64,000 bases of DNA from Asticcacaulis sp. SL142 (GTDB lineage Bacteria; Pseudomonadota; Alphaproteobacteria; Caulobacterales; Caulobacteraceae): positions 2,939,501 through 3,003,500 of the forward strand of contig NZ_CP113061.1 of assembly GCF_026625745.1 (NCBI RefSeq), read 5' to 3'. Both the position numbers and the translations under genes were made by a program. Every line of letters begins with the position of its first letter. Position 1 is the stretch's first letter. Shown in pieces: positions 24,030 to 33,440 of this stretch. The notes under the pieces are model-generated. The model was not told the origin of the DNA, did no database searches, and was given only the letters and a program-made list of their open reading frames with translations.

Positions 24030-24842
24030 TTAGCTGCCGGCCTTAAGGGCTTCCCATGTGCGGGTATTGGCGGGGCCGCTCAGGCTGTGTTGCAGCCAGG
24101 CCAGATTGGCATCGGCAATCTCCGGCGGCAGATCACGGCGCAGCAGGGCCTCAGCCTCGGCCATCTTGCCCTCAAGCCCTAAGATCAGTGCCAGATTTTG
24201 CCGCATGGCCAAGGTCGCTTCGGGACGCGCCACCGCGCGACGCAGCAAGGCTTCGGCCTCAGCCAGTTTGCCGCCCGATGCGGCCGATATGGCCTTATTG
24301 GTCAGGACGGTGGGGTTTTCTGGTGACAGGGTAAGTGCCTTATCCCATGCGGTGTGCGCTTCCGCGCCGCGTTTGGACTGATCGTAGGCTACCCCAATCA
24401 GCGACCAGTTTTGCCAGTCATTGGGTTTTAGTTTCAGCGCCTGATCAAGTGGTTCAATGGCGTAAAAGCCGTTGCCGCTGGCGATATGGGCGCGGGCGGC
24501 GGCGGTCAGGGCTTCGACATTATTAGGCGCAAACAACAGGACGCGGTGGGCGACATCGGCGGCCTCATCAAACCGACCAAGGGCGCGCAGGGCATGGCTG
24601 AGGTCGATCCCCGCCTGAGCATCGGTGGGGTTACGCTCAAAGGCGCGGGCGAAATAGGCTGAACGGCTAAGCGGGTCGGCGCGCAGGGCTTCATTGCGAT
24701 CAACCGGCAGCATGGCCTTGTTAGAAGGGGCTGCGGCGGGTGCTTCGGCTTTTTTCTGACCAAACGGAAAGGCCATGACGGTGGGCACCATCACCATCCA
24801 TCCGGCAGCGGCCCCGATGACAACGGATTTGAATAAGGCCAT
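24030..24842 (-). CDS. tetratricopeptide repeat protein
   Basis: A 270-residue TPR protein with an N-terminal membrane anchor or signal (FKSVVIGAAAGWMVMVPTVMAF). At least four TPR units follow from residue 55 (ALRALGRFDEAADVAHRVLLFAPNN, LDQALKLKPNDWQNWSLIGVAYDQSKRGAEAH, WDKALTLSPENPTVLTNKAI). This resembles TadD-type proteins, but the gene is not in the tad locus, so a pilus role is only possible. ATG at 24842 fits the anchor; the open frame upstream overlaps the divergent aminopeptidase start. Function unknown. Confidence 0.8.
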   Translation of the reverse strand: MALFKSVVIGAAAGWMVMVPTVMAFPFGQKKAEAPAAAPSNKAMLPVDRNEALRADPLSRSAYFARAFERNPTDAQAGIDLSHALRALGRFDEAADVAHRVLLFAPNNVEALTAAARAHIASGNGFYAIEPLDQALKLKPNDWQNWSLIGVAYDQSKRGAEAHTAWDKALTLSPENPTVLTNKAISAASGGKLAEAEALLRRAVARPEATLAMRQNLALILGLEGKMAEAEALLRRDLPPEIADANLAWLQHSLSGPANTRTWEALKAGS

Positions 24843-24951
24843 GCGCAAGGTTCCGATCCGACTCAAAAAGAGTAGCGGCGTTAAGATTTCAGTGACAGCG
24901 ATGAAGATAGGGTTAAAACCGTTAAAAACGCCTTCATACCGAGAGCCCCTC

Positions 24952-26376
24952 ATGGCCAAGCCGCTGAAATCCACGTCAAATGCCTCTGGCAAATCTGCCC
25001 CTGAACACCAGATCATCGCGGTGTTCGAGGATGAACTGGCGGCCCGGCTGTCTGAGGCGTCACCGGCGACCCGTGCCTATGCGGCGGCTCGTGCATTTGC
25101 GGCCCGTGCAGGCACGCTCATTCTGCTGCCGGAAGGCAAGGGGGTGACGGCCTGGTACGGCTTAGGCGCGCGCAAGGCCTATAATCCGATGCTGTTTCGC
25201 GCCTTGCCTGCGCAATTGCCCAAGGGCAACTGGGTGCTGAAGGCCGATGCTGGCCTTGATCGCTGCGCTATCCATGCGGCGTGGGGCTTAGGCGTCTACG
25301 GCTTTGACCGCTATAAGGGCGAGAGCGGTAAACACCAGAGGCATGAGGTCAAACTCGATACCACGGATCTGACGCCCGCGCAGATTGAGGCGGTGGGTCA
25401 TGAGGTCGCCGCCCATAATCTGGCTCGCGATCTGATCAACACCCCGGCACAGGATATGGGCCCGGCTGAGCTTGAGGCCGCCGCTCGTGCGGTGGCTGAT
25501 GAGTGTGGCGCGGCCATTACGGTTATCAGCGGCGATGATTTGCTGGCGCAAAACTATCCGGCCATTCATGCGGTCGGGCGGGCCGCCCCGCCACAACGTG
25601 CGCCACGCTTTATAGAGATCACCTGGTCGCCCATCGGCAGTGAGGGCTTGCCCCTTCCGACCGTGGCGCTGGTGGGCAAGGGCATTACCTTTGATACCGG
25701 CGGGCTGAACATGAAGGGCGGGGCCGGTATGGCCCTGATGAAAAAGGACATGGGCGGGGCGGCGCATGTGCTGGCGCTGGGGCGCTGGATCATGGCGACC
25801 CATCTGCCGGTGAAGCTGTCGATATTGTTATGTGTGGCGGAAAATTCGATCGGCGGGGAGGCTTTCCGACCGGGCGATGTACTGTCATCGCGGGCGGGGC
25901 TGACCATCGAAGTTGGCAATACCGATGCCGAAGGGCGGCTGGTGCTGGCCGATGGTCTGACGCGAGCATCGGAGATCAACCCCGACCTGACGCTCGATTT
26001 TGCAACGCTTACCGGAGCGGCGCGGATCGCGCTGGGGCCGGAAGTGGTGCCGTTCTATTGTGATGACGAAGAGATCGTTCGCCGTCTGGAAATCGCCAGC
26101 CTGTCCGAGCATGACCCGTTATGGCGGATGCCACTGTGGGCGGGATATAAGGACGCGCTCGAATCCGACATTGCCGATATCCGCAACGATCCGCAAGGCT
26201 GGGCGCAGGCCGGATCAGTAACCGCAGCCCTGTTCCTGCAACGCTTCGCCCCCACAACCGGCGTATGGGCGCATTTTGATATCTATGGCTGGAACCCGCG
26301 CGGTGTGCCGGGCTATCCGCCGGGGGCGGCGGCCCATACGCTAAGGGCCGTTTACCGGCTTATCAAAGGGCTGTGA
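24952..26376 (+). CDS. M17 leucyl aminopeptidase family protein
   Basis: A 474-residue cytoplasmic metallopeptidase of the leucyl aminopeptidase (PepA) family. The C-terminal catalytic domain has VGKGITFDTGGLNMKGGAGM, MKKDMGGAAHVL and the family signature NTDAEGRL (323-330). The Lys and Arg catalytic residues are in place. The N-terminal domain is shorter and different from PepA, as in the PepB-like or alphaproteobacterial branch. ATG at 24952 is chosen (MAKPLKSTSN); the open frame runs upstream through the divergent TPR promoter. It is followed by an NlpC/P60 gene 115 bp downstream, a common pairing in alphaproteobacteria. Confidence 0.92.
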   Translation: MAKPLKSTSNASGKSAPEHQIIAVFEDELAARLSEASPATRAYAAARAFAARAGTLILLPEGKGVTAWYGLGARKAYNPMLFRALPAQLPKGNWVLKADAGLDRCAIHAAWGLGVYGFDRYKGESGKHQRHEVKLDTTDLTPAQIEAVGHEVAAHNLARDLINTPAQDMGPAELEAAARAVADECGAAITVISGDDLLAQNYPAIHAVGRAAPPQRAPRFIEITWSPIGSEGLPLPTVALVGKGITFDTGGLNMKGGAGMALMKKDMGGAAHVLALGRWIMATHLPVKLSILLCVAENSIGGEAFRPGDVLSSRAGLTIEVGNTDAEGRLVLADGLTRASEINPDLTLDFATLTGAARIALGPEVVPFYCDDEEIVRRLEIASLSEHDPLWRMPLWAGYKDALESDIADIRNDPQGWAQAGSVTAALFLQRFAPTTGVWAHFDIYGWNPRGVPGYPPGAAAHTLRAVYRLIKGL

Positions 26377-26491
26377 TCCTACCTCGCTCGTGATCACACA
26401 AAATTAAGGCTGGCTGTTAACGGGGTTTTCGTATCCTTCGGCTATGGTGGAGGCTGAAGAGTACAGCTTAAGCAGAAGGTTTGGACGCTTT

Positions 26492-27358
26492 ATGGCGCAT
26501 GAACGTGACCCCCGATTTGACCCGCGTCTCACCCCCTATAAGGACGGTGTAGCCGAGATTGCCCTGCAAGGCGTCATTACGGCGGCGCGCTATGTGGTGG
26601 GTGAGCTTCTGACCTGCAATGTCACCTCAGCCGCCATGTCGGATGAGCCGGGAGCGCACGCCGAACAATCCAACCAGATCCTGTTTGGTGAGCGTTTTAA
26701 GGTCATTGAGCGCAAGCATGATTATGTCTGGGGTCAGTCGATGCGTGACGGCTATGTCGGCTACGTCCATGCCGGTGCCTTCACGCCGGACTGGCATTTG
26801 CCGACGCATTTTGTTGCGACCTTACGCACCTTTGTGTTTGCCGATACGTCGATCAAGTCACAGATCAAGAAGATTTTGAGCCTCAATTCGCTGGTCAGCG
26901 TGACGCGCGAAGAAGGCAAGTTTTCGTTCATTAACGATCTGGGCTGGGTCTATTCGGCGCACTTAAGCGGTTTTGATCGTTTTGCAGACGATTATGTGGC
27001 GGTGGCCGAAACCTTCCTGCATGCGCCCTATCAGTGGGGTGGCCGCGAAAGCATCGGGGTTGATTGCTCTGGGCTGGTGCAGCAGGCGCTTTACGCCACG
27101 GGCCGGTCATGCCCGCGCGATACCTACATGCAATCGGCCGAGCTTGGCGATGAGATTGAGGTTGACGCTGACCTGAGCGGGCTCAGGCGCGGCGATTTGG
27201 TGTTCTGGAAAGGCCATGTCGCGATCATGCGCGATGCGCAAACCATCATTCACGCCAATGCCTTTCACATGAAGACGGCCATTGAACCCCTGAAAGACGC
27301 TGTGGCTCGCATTGAGGCTTCGGGTTCAGGACAGCCTACTGGGTTTCGCCGCCTGTAA
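26492..27358 (+). CDS. NlpC/P60 family cell-wall hydrolase (C40)
   Basis: A 288-residue cysteine peptidase likely to cleave cell-wall peptides. Two SH3b-like segments occupy residues 30-150 (YVWGQSMRDGYVGYVHAGAF). The NlpC/P60 domain follows with the catalytic Cys192 (IGVDCSGLVQ), His (KGHVAIM) and the third residue in TIIHANAF. The start is uncertain: ATG 26492 gives MAHERDPRFDPRLTP, the usual family N-terminus, while ATG 26444 would add 16 residues. It lacks a signal peptide, as these alphaproteobacterial forms often do. It follows the M17 peptidase gene. Confidence 0.88.
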   Translation: MAHERDPRFDPRLTPYKDGVAEIALQGVITAARYVVGELLTCNVTSAAMSDEPGAHAEQSNQILFGERFKVIERKHDYVWGQSMRDGYVGYVHAGAFTPDWHLPTHFVATLRTFVFADTSIKSQIKKILSLNSLVSVTREEGKFSFINDLGWVYSAHLSGFDRFADDYVAVAETFLHAPYQWGGRESIGVDCSGLVQQALYATGRSCPRDTYMQSAELGDEIEVDADLSGLRRGDLVFWKGHVAIMRDAQTIIHANAFHMKTAIEPLKDAVARIEASGSGQPTGFRRL

Positions 27359-27459
27359 AGTAAAAAAGCCCCCCACCACCATTCACTCAGTTCATGGTCC
27401 CCCTCCCCACCACAGGCAGGGAGGCATAGTGAAAGGTCTTTTGCTGGTTATGTCATTAA

Positions 27460-27491
27460 AAAGCCCTGTGGATCGCTCCACAGGGCTTTTT
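27460..27491. terminator. bidirectional terminator
   Basis: The stem AAGCCCTGTGGA/TCCACAGGGCTT with a 4-nt loop, flanked by A and T runs, lies between the convergent NlpC/P60 and cytochrome c genes and can serve both. Confidence 0.85.
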
Positions 27492-27510
27492 TATCTCGAT
27501 ATCTTTTGCC

Positions 27511-28179
27511 TTACGCCGCAGGGGTTGCGGCGGGTGTCGCTGCCGTAGCCGCGGGCGTTTCAGCCGGAGCCGTAGCCGGTGCGCCTTCGACCGGAGCCGC
27601 AGCGGTGGTCGCGGCTCCCGGTTGGCGGGTTGGATCGGGCGCAGGCACCGCATAACCGGCCGAGCCATGAGTCTTAAGCCAGGCAATCAGGTTGACGCGG
27701 TCTTCAGGCTTTTTGATGCCGGCAAAGGCCATCTTGGTGCCCTTGACCCACTTACCCGGTGCGCCGAGGAAGTGATAAAGCTCATCATAGGTCCAGTTGG
27801 GCGCGGGGCCGGCGTGGGCCTTCATGGCGTCGGAATAGGCAAACCCAGCGTGGGCCGCGGTCGGTCGACCGACAATCCCATTAAGGCCGGGGCCGGTGCC
27901 ATTGGCATCCGTGACCTGGTGGCAGGACATACATTTCTTGAACTGGGCTTCACCGGCGGCCAGATCGGCGGTCGCCAGAACCGTGCCCCAGTCGGGCAGA
28001 ATTTCAGGGCCCGCCGCTTCGCCACCTTCGGCGACCTCGGCCACTTCGATCAGATAACCGGGCTTTTCGGGGGCTTCGGTGTGGTAAAGCGCATCGGCGC
28101 CGATACGTACACCCATAATGGCCAGTGCGGCCGCAAGGCCCGCACCCATTATCATATTCAGTTTAAGATCACCGCTCAT
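27511..28179 (-). CDS. membrane-anchored class I cytochrome c
   Basis: A 222-residue c-type cytochrome of the CycM/c552 type. One N-terminal membrane anchor (LNMIMGAGLAAALAIMGVRIG) holds a periplasmic haem domain: CMSCH (83-87) binds haem, and Met150 (GTKMAFAG) is the likely sixth ligand. In alphaproteobacteria such proteins carry electrons between the bc1 complex and cytochrome c oxidase. A C-terminal Pro/Ala-rich tail of about 45 residues is low complexity. It is divergent from kdsB. Confidence 0.9.
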   Translation of the reverse strand: MSGDLKLNMIMGAGLAAALAIMGVRIGADALYHTEAPEKPGYLIEVAEVAEGGEAAGPEILPDWGTVLATADLAAGEAQFKKCMSCHQVTDANGTGPGLNGIVGRPTAAHAGFAYSDAMKAHAGPAPNWTYDELYHFLGAPGKWVKGTKMAFAGIKKPEDRVNLIAWLKTHGSAGYAVPAPDPTRQPGAATTAAAPVEGAPATAPAETPAATAATPAATPAA

Positions 28180-28401
28180 GGGGGCCCAAACGTCCTCATA
28201 TGTTTATCATTGTGGCAACCATAGCTTTATCGGATGATTCCTTAAAACTATGTTCCTCCGCCATTGGCGCATAATATTGCATTTGGCTTGCCTCTGGCTG
28301 TCTGACACGCTACCGCAAAAGACGCAAGGCGCGTTTGCGGCTTTTTGCCGAAAAAGGGCCTAAGCTGTGTCAAATCGTCGCACTCCGGAGGTTTTTGCAA
28401 G

Positions 28402-29127
28402 GTGACATCACTGGTTATTATCCCCGCCCGCATGGCCGCTACGCGCCTGCCGGATAAGCCTCTGGCCGATATTGCGGGCCTGCCCATGATCGTGCGGGTG
28501 ATGAAGCAGGCGCAAAAAGCCCGCGATGTACGTGTCGTCGTGGCCGCCGGTGATCAGGCCATTGTCGATGCGATTGTGGTCCACGGGGGAGAAGCCGTAC
28601 TGACTGATCCGGCCCTGCCGTCGGGATCTGACCGAATCATGGCCGCACTCAGGGCCGTCGATCCGGAAGGCCGCCATGACATTGTGATCAATCTTCAGGG
28701 CGATATGCCGTTTGTCGATCCGGAGGTCATCAGCCGCACCGTGGCCCTGTTAAAAGATCAGCCCAAGGCCGACATTGCCACCTTGGTCGCACCCGAACAT
28801 TCCTCTGCCGACCGCACCAACAAGGATGTGGTCAAGGCGGTGCTAACAACATCAGGCAAGGCACTATATTTCACCCGCTCGACCCTGTTTGGTAACGCGC
28901 CGATCTGGCGCCATATCGGCATCTATGGCTACCGGAGGGCGGCGCTGGAGGCCTTTACCGCGGCCCCGCCGTCACCGCTGGAGGTGCTTGAAAAGCTTGA
29001 GCAACTGCGCGCCCTCGAAATAGATATGAATATCTATGCGCTGGTGGTAGAGGACGCGCCCCTGTCGGTTGATAATCCGGCAGACCTTGATGCCGCAATT
29101 GCCTATGCCAATTCCCACGGATTCTAA
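28402..29127 (+). CDS. kdsB: 3-deoxy-manno-octulosonate cytidylyltransferase
   Basis: A 241-residue enzyme that activates KDO as CMP-KDO for lipopolysaccharide synthesis. N-terminal LVIIPARMAATRLPDKPLADI is the CTP-binding signature; INLQGDMPFVDPEVI and YFTRSTL complete the fold, and PPSPLEVLEKLEQLRALE is typical of KdsB. The start is GTG at 28402 with GGAGG about 11 bp upstream; the open frame to 28345 has no better start. It is followed by pheA after one base. Confidence 0.94.
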   Translation: MTSLVIIPARMAATRLPDKPLADIAGLPMIVRVMKQAQKARDVRVVVAAGDQAIVDAIVVHGGEAVLTDPALPSGSDRIMAALRAVDPEGRHDIVINLQGDMPFVDPEVISRTVALLKDQPKADIATLVAPEHSSADRTNKDVVKAVLTTSGKALYFTRSTLFGNAPIWRHIGIYGYRRAALEAFTAAPPSPLEVLEKLEQLRALEIDMNIYALVVEDAPLSVDNPADLDAAIAYANSHGF

Positions 29128-29128
29128 C

Positions 29129-29974
29129 ATGTCACATCCTAAAAGAATCGCTTTTCAGGGCGAACCCGGCGCCTTCAGCCATCAGGCCATAAAGCGCTGG
29201 TTTCCCGGTGCCGAAGCGGTGGCGCACCCGACGTTTGAGGAAGCCTTCGCGGCGGTGCGTAGCGGTGAGTGTGACCTCGGTATGATTCCGGTCGAAAATT
29301 CGCTGGCCGGGCGGGTGGCGGATGTCCATCACCTGCTGCCCCATTCGGGGTTGAAGATCATCGGTGAGCGCTTTTTGCCGATCGAGATGAACCTGATGGT
29401 CAATAAGGGCGCGAAACTTGCCGATATTAAGGTCGCGTTTTCTCACCCTATGGCCCTGATGCAGTGCCGCAATTCGTTGCGCGCACTCAACATTCTGCCG
29501 GAAGTGTTTCACGATACGGCAGGGTCGGCCCGCGCGCTGAAAGACAGCGGCGCTATGGACCGGGCGGCGATTGCCCCGGAAGTGGCGGCAGAGCTTTACG
29601 GCCTTGAGATCATCCGCCCCAACCTTGAGGACGCGCGCCATAACACCACGCGCTTTCTGGTGCTGACGGGCGAGCAGAGCGTGGTCGATCCGGCCCCGGA
29701 AGTGCCCTGCGTCACCACCTTTGTGTTCCGGGTGCGCTCAATACCAGCCGCGCTTTATAAGGCGCTGGGCGGGTTTGCCACCAACGGCGTCAATATGACC
29801 AAGCTGGAAAGCTATTCGGAAAACGGTTCGTTCTCGGTGACGTTTTTCTATGCCGATGTTGAGGCGCGCCCCTCTGATCGCGCCCTGCAACTGGCTATGG
29901 AAGAACTGAAATTCTTTGCCACCGATGTCGAGATTTTGGGCGTCTATCCGCAGGACGAATTTCGCAGGAAATAA
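29129..29974 (+). CDS. pheA: prephenate dehydratase
   Basis: A 281-residue monofunctional enzyme converting prephenate to phenylpyruvate in phenylalanine synthesis. The catalytic domain opens IAFQGEPGAFSHQA and includes VENSLAGRV and the conserved Thr region HNTTRFLVL. A C-terminal ACT domain (TTFVFRVRSIPAALYKALGGFATNGVNMTKLESYSENG) binds phenylalanine for feedback inhibition. No chorismate mutase domain is fused. ATG 29129 lies one base after the kdsB stop, so the two genes form an operon. Confidence 0.95.
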   Translation: MSHPKRIAFQGEPGAFSHQAIKRWFPGAEAVAHPTFEEAFAAVRSGECDLGMIPVENSLAGRVADVHHLLPHSGLKIIGERFLPIEMNLMVNKGAKLADIKVAFSHPMALMQCRNSLRALNILPEVFHDTAGSARALKDSGAMDRAAIAPEVAAELYGLEIIRPNLEDARHNTTRFLVLTGEQSVVDPAPEVPCVTTFVFRVRSIPAALYKALGGFATNGVNMTKLESYSENGSFSVTFFYADVEARPSDRALQLAMEELKFFATDVEILGVYPQDEFRRK

Positions 29975-29986
29975 CAGGCCTAAACC

Positions 29987-30748
29987 ATGTGCGAACTTCT
30001 GGGCATGAACGCCAATGTGCCGACCGATATCCGCTTCAGCTTTGCCGCTCTGGCGAAGCGCGGCGGTGAAACCGGCCCGCACAAGGACGGTTGGGGCATC
30101 AGCTTTTATGAAAACAAAGGCTGCCGCAGTTTTCATGACCCGAACCCATCGGCCCAGTCAGAACTGGCGGCGCTGGTGAAGAACTATCCAATCAAAAGCC
30201 GCATGGTCATCGCCCATGTCCGCAAAGCCAACCGCGGGCGGGTGGCGCTGGAAAATACTCATCCCTTTACCCGCGAACTGTGGGGGCGGGCCTGGACCTT
30301 TGCGCACAATGGCCAGCTTAAGGGTGTGAAGGAACTCCCCTTAAGTTTTTTCAGGCCCATTGGCACAACCGATTCCGAGTATGCCTTTTGTTTTGTCATG
30401 GATTATCTGGTCAAGACCTTCCCTGACTGCCCGCCGCCCAAGGTTCTGGATCGGGAAATTTCAGACCTGTTCGCCCAATTACGCGGCCTTGGCGTCTTCA
30501 ATGCTCTGCTGACCGATGGGCGGTCAATGTATGCCTCATGCTCGAAAAAGCTGTGCTATATCAAACGCGAAGCGCCGTTTGGTCGGGCGACCCTGATTGA
30601 TGAGGATGTGCAGGTAGATTTTGCGGCTGAGACCACGCCCGACGATAAGGTCATCGTTATCGCCACTCAGCCCCTGACGCAGGACGAAGCATGGACGTTG
30701 GTTGTGCCAGATAGCATGCTGATTTTACGCGGTGGTGAGGTTATTTAG
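29987..30748 (+). CDS. class II glutamine amidotransferase (YafJ-type)
   Basis: A 253-residue N-terminal-nucleophile amidotransferase. Cys2, exposed after removal of Met1 (MCELLGMNAN), is the nucleophile. RGGETGPHKDGWGISFY, HVRKANRGRVALENTHPF and FAHNGQLKG match the GATase II fold. No synthase domain is attached, as in the YafJ group, so the physiological acceptor is unknown. It lies 12 bp after pheA and may share its transcript. Its stop overlaps that of the convergent small gene. Confidence 0.92.
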   Translation: MCELLGMNANVPTDIRFSFAALAKRGGETGPHKDGWGISFYENKGCRSFHDPNPSAQSELAALVKNYPIKSRMVIAHVRKANRGRVALENTHPFTRELWGRAWTFAHNGQLKGVKELPLSFFRPIGTTDSEYAFCFVMDYLVKTFPDCPPPKVLDREISDLFAQLRGLGVFNALLTDGRSMYASCSKKLCYIKREAPFGRATLIDEDVQVDFAAETTPDDKVIVIATQPLTQDEAWTLVVPDSMLILRGGEVI

Positions 30749-30945
30749 ACCGTCAGGAAATGGCTAAGAAAAATGACCGTAAATACCGCCTGAAACGCGG
30801 TCGCCGTAACCGCAAGGCCCAGACCGATCCATTCCAGATAGGATCGTTTCAGCGACAGCTTATCCTCATTGAAATGGGCCGGCTCGACATCGTAGTTTTC
30901 GACGATGATATTGTCCTGATTATTGGGATGGGCATGTTCGGTCAT
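30745..30945 (-). CDS. small single-pass membrane protein
   Basis: A 66-residue protein with an acidic N-terminal half (NIIVENYDVEPAHFNEDKL) and one C-terminal membrane helix (WIGLGLAVTATAFQAVFTVIFL). ATG at 30945 has a strong AAGGAGG site upstream, which supports a real gene. It overlaps the end of the convergent amidotransferase gene by 4 bp. Family not recognised. Confidence 0.65.
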   Translation of the reverse strand: MTEHAHPNNQDNIIVENYDVEPAHFNEDKLSLKRSYLEWIGLGLAVTATAFQAVFTVIFLSHFLTV

Positions 30946-31085
30946 GGTCGTCCTCCTTATTTTGCCCATGATACGCCCATCGGCGTAAGGCTTTAAGACG
31001 CATGTTCGTGATCGGTGTAAGCGGGCTGTAAGTCCGAGGTTTCAGATTCCCTCTTGCATCCACGCTCCAAAATAAGCATATAGCC

Positions 31086-31178
31086 CTTGAGATCGCGCGG
31101 GCGAAGGCCTCGCCAATCTGGTCAGGGCCGGAAGGCAGCAGCCACAACGAATTCACCTTCGGGTCGCGCGGTCTCACC
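31086..31178 (+). ncRNA. ffs: signal recognition particle RNA, small bacterial type
   Basis: The hallmark loop GGTCAGGGCCGGAAGGCAGC is present around 31120-31139. Helix ends pair GAGATCGCGCG (31089-31099) with CGCGCGGTCTC (about 31165-31175, one G-U pair), closing a hairpin RNA of about 90 nt. A TTGCAT element at 31054 and an AT-rich hexamer near 31077 place a promoter at suitable distance. The RNA binds Ffh to target membrane proteins. The position next to dnaX-ybaB-recR is a familiar alphaproteobacterial arrangement. Exact ends are estimated. Confidence 0.9.
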
Positions 31179-31274
31179 TTATTCCCAGAAATTTTCCACA
31201 GACCACCTCACACGGCTTATCGCTGCGTATGCTTTGTGCTGGAAAAGCCTGAGTTTGGATATATAACCCTAGCT

Positions 31275-33107
31275 ATGTCCGATTTTCCTGAAACCGATGA
31301 TCCGTTTGGTGCTGAACCTGAGTTCGAGCGCGATGACCTCACGGCGGATATTTTCGGTGAGACGGCACCCGTCAAGGCCGTGGCGGCCCCGGCCCCGCTT
31401 ACTTCCGAAGCCTATACGGTGCTGGCGCGAAAATACCGCCCACGCACCTTTGAGGATCTGATCGGTCAGGAAGCGATGGTGCGCACCCTGTCCCACGCTT
31501 TTGCCACCGGCCGGATCGCCCACGCCTTTATGCTGACCGGCGTGCGCGGGGTCGGGAAAACCACAACCGCACGGTTGCTGGCGCGCGCGCTCAATTATGA
31601 ATCCGAAACCGTGCATGGCCCGTCCGTCGATCTGACGACCTTTGGTATTCACTGTCAGGCGATCATCGAAGGCCGTCACATCGACGTGCTGGAGCTTGAT
31701 GCCGCGTCGCGCACCGGCGTCGATGCCATGCGCGAACTGCTGGAGAGCGTGCGCTATGCCCCGGTTGAGGCGCGCTATAAGGTATATGTGATCGACGAAG
31801 TTCACATGCTCTCAACAGGTGCATTCAACGCCCTGCTGAAAACGCTCGAAGAACCGCCGCCCCACGCTAAGTTCATCTTTGCGACCACTGAAATCCGCAA
31901 GGTTCCGGTCACCATCCTGTCGCGTTGTCAGCGCTTTGACCTGCGCCGGGTTGAGCCGGAGACGCTTATACCGCATCTGGAGAAAATTTGTCGCCTCGAA
32001 GGCGCGCAGATCGAACCCGACGCCATTGCCCTGATCGCCCGTGCGGCTGAGGGTTCGGTGCGCGACAGTTTGTCTTTGCTCGATCAGGCGCTGGTGCAGG
32101 GCGATGAGGGCCAGCCGGTATCCGGCGAACTGGTGCGCGACATGCTTGGGCTGGCCGACCGTTCGGCCACGCTTAGTCTGTTTGAAAATATCATTGCCGG
32201 TCAGATTCAGGACGCTTTGCTGGGGTTCAGGACGCTGTATGGCTACGGTGCCGATCCGTCGCAAATCATGGGCGATATGCTGGAATATTGCCATGCCTGC
32301 TCTGTCGCCAAGGTCTTAGGGGCCGAAGCGACCCGCTTGCCTAAGGAAACGGCTGAGCGCGTGACCCTGCTGGGGGCGGCCTTATCGGCGGGGACTTTGT
32401 CGCGCCTGTGGACGCTGATGCTTAAGGCGTTTGAGGAAGTGCGACGTGCACCTGATCCGGCAGCCGCGACCGAAATGGCGTTGGTGCGGTTCTGCTACGT
32501 GTCTGATCTGCCGGGGCCGGAAGCCCTGCTGAAACGGCTGCAAAATGGCGAAGATCTGCTGGCCGGTGGTGCGCCTCAAGGCCCGTCCGGCGGCGGGGGC
32601 GGGGTGACGTCTCAGTATCGCGGTGCCAACAGTAATGCCGCCGTGATGATGCGCCCGCAGGTGCAGACAGCACTCCAGATCGAGTTAAACTCTTTTGCCG
32701 ATGTCATGGCCCTGATCGAACAAAAGCGCGAAATCGGTTTGCGTGTTGATGTTGAACGCTATGTGCGGCTGGTGTCATTTATGCCGGGGGCGATCACCTT
32801 TGAGCCTGCGCCCAACATGCCGGCCGATCTGGTGCGCAAACTGTCCCTGCGCCTTAAGGAATGGACGGGGCAGCGATGGCTGATCGCCACCGACGGGCAG
32901 GGCGGGGCTGAGTCCATCTATGAGCGCGATAAGCGTGAAGCCGATGAAGCGCGCGCCGCGGTTCTGGCTGATCCGTTCATGACTCAGCTTATGGCCACCT
33001 TCCCTGGGGCTAAAATGACCGGGTTCCGCAAGAAGCCCAAGCCGGTTGACACCACGCCCGTAATTCCTACATCTGCCGATGAAACTCCCGATAAGGATGA
33101 CGACTGA
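31275..33107 (+). CDS. dnaX: DNA polymerase III subunit gamma/tau
   Basis: A 610-residue clamp-loader ATPase. Walker A is GVRGVGKTTTAR, Walker B VIDEVHMLS and the sensor region EEPPPHAKFIFATTE. An acidic 50-residue N-terminal extension precedes the core. Only one of the usual zinc cysteines remains (GIHCQAIIEG); the CxxC pair is missing, as in other alphaproteobacterial DnaX. A Gly-rich linker ([11 protein letters not shown]) leads to the tau domain. No A-rich slippery site was seen. ATG at 31275 is chosen. Its stop overlaps the ybaB start. Confidence 0.95.
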   Translation: MSDFPETDDPFGAEPEFERDDLTADIFGETAPVKAVAAPAPLTSEAYTVLARKYRPRTFEDLIGQEAMVRTLSHAFATGRIAHAFMLTGVRGVGKTTTARLLARALNYESETVHGPSVDLTTFGIHCQAIIEGRHIDVLELDAASRTGVDAMRELLESVRYAPVEARYKVYVIDEVHMLSTGAFNALLKTLEEPPPHAKFIFATTEIRKVPVTILSRCQRFDLRRVEPETLIPHLEKICRLEGAQIEPDAIALIARAAEGSVRDSLSLLDQALVQGDEGQPVSGELVRDMLGLADRSATLSLFENIIAGQIQDALLGFRTLYGYGADPSQIMGDMLEYCHACSVAKVLGAEATRLPKETAERVTLLGAALSAGTLSRLWTLMLKAFEEVRRAPDPAAATEMALVRFCYVSDLPGPEALLKRLQNGEDLLAGGAPQGPSGGGGGVTSQYRGANSNAAVMMRPQVQTALQIELNSFADVMALIEQKREIGLRVDVERYVRLVSFMPGAITFEPAPNMPADLVRKLSLRLKEWTGQRWLIATDGQGGAESIYERDKREADEARAAVLADPFMTQLMATFPGAKMTGFRKKPKPVDTTPVIPTSADETPDKDDD

Positions 33108-33433
33108 TGGATATTAATAATCTTATGAAGCAGGCTCAGGCCGTGCAGCAGAAATTCTCCGAAGCCCAGAACAAGATGAGCGCCACGGTCGTGACCGGTA
33201 CGTCGGGGGCCGGGCTGGTTAATCTGGATCTCAAAGGGGCGGGCGAATTATTGTCGCTTAAAATCGACCCCAGCCTGTTGTCCGAAGACCCTGAAATCCT
33301 GAGCGATCTGATCGTGGCGGCCCATGCTGATGCGCGCCGAAAGCTGGATGAGGTCAATGCCAACCTGATGAAAGATGCCGCTGGTCCCTTTGGCGGGATG
33401 GGGGCTTTCCCTGGCATGCCCAAGATATTTTAA
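33107..33433 (+). CDS. YbaB/EbfC family nucleoid-associated protein
   Basis: A 108-residue DNA-binding protein. MDINNLMKQAQAVQQKFSEAQNKM is the family N-terminal helix; GLVNLDLKGAGELLSLKIDPSLL and the helix with DLIVAAHADARRKLDEVN follow, and the tail is Gly/Pro-rich. Members form dimers that bind DNA. The start overlaps the dnaX stop (TGATG) and recR follows, giving the conserved dnaX-ybaB-recR order. Confidence 0.94.
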   Translation: MDINNLMKQAQAVQQKFSEAQNKMSATVVTGTSGAGLVNLDLKGAGELLSLKIDPSLLSEDPEILSDLIVAAHADARRKLDEVNANLMKDAAGPFGGMGAFPGMPKIF

Positions 33434-33440
33434 ATCTTAG

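Noticed and set aside
32580-32620. Programmed frameshift in dnaX to make gamma
   Set aside because: The Gly-rich linker has no A-rich slippery heptamer and no clear following stem.
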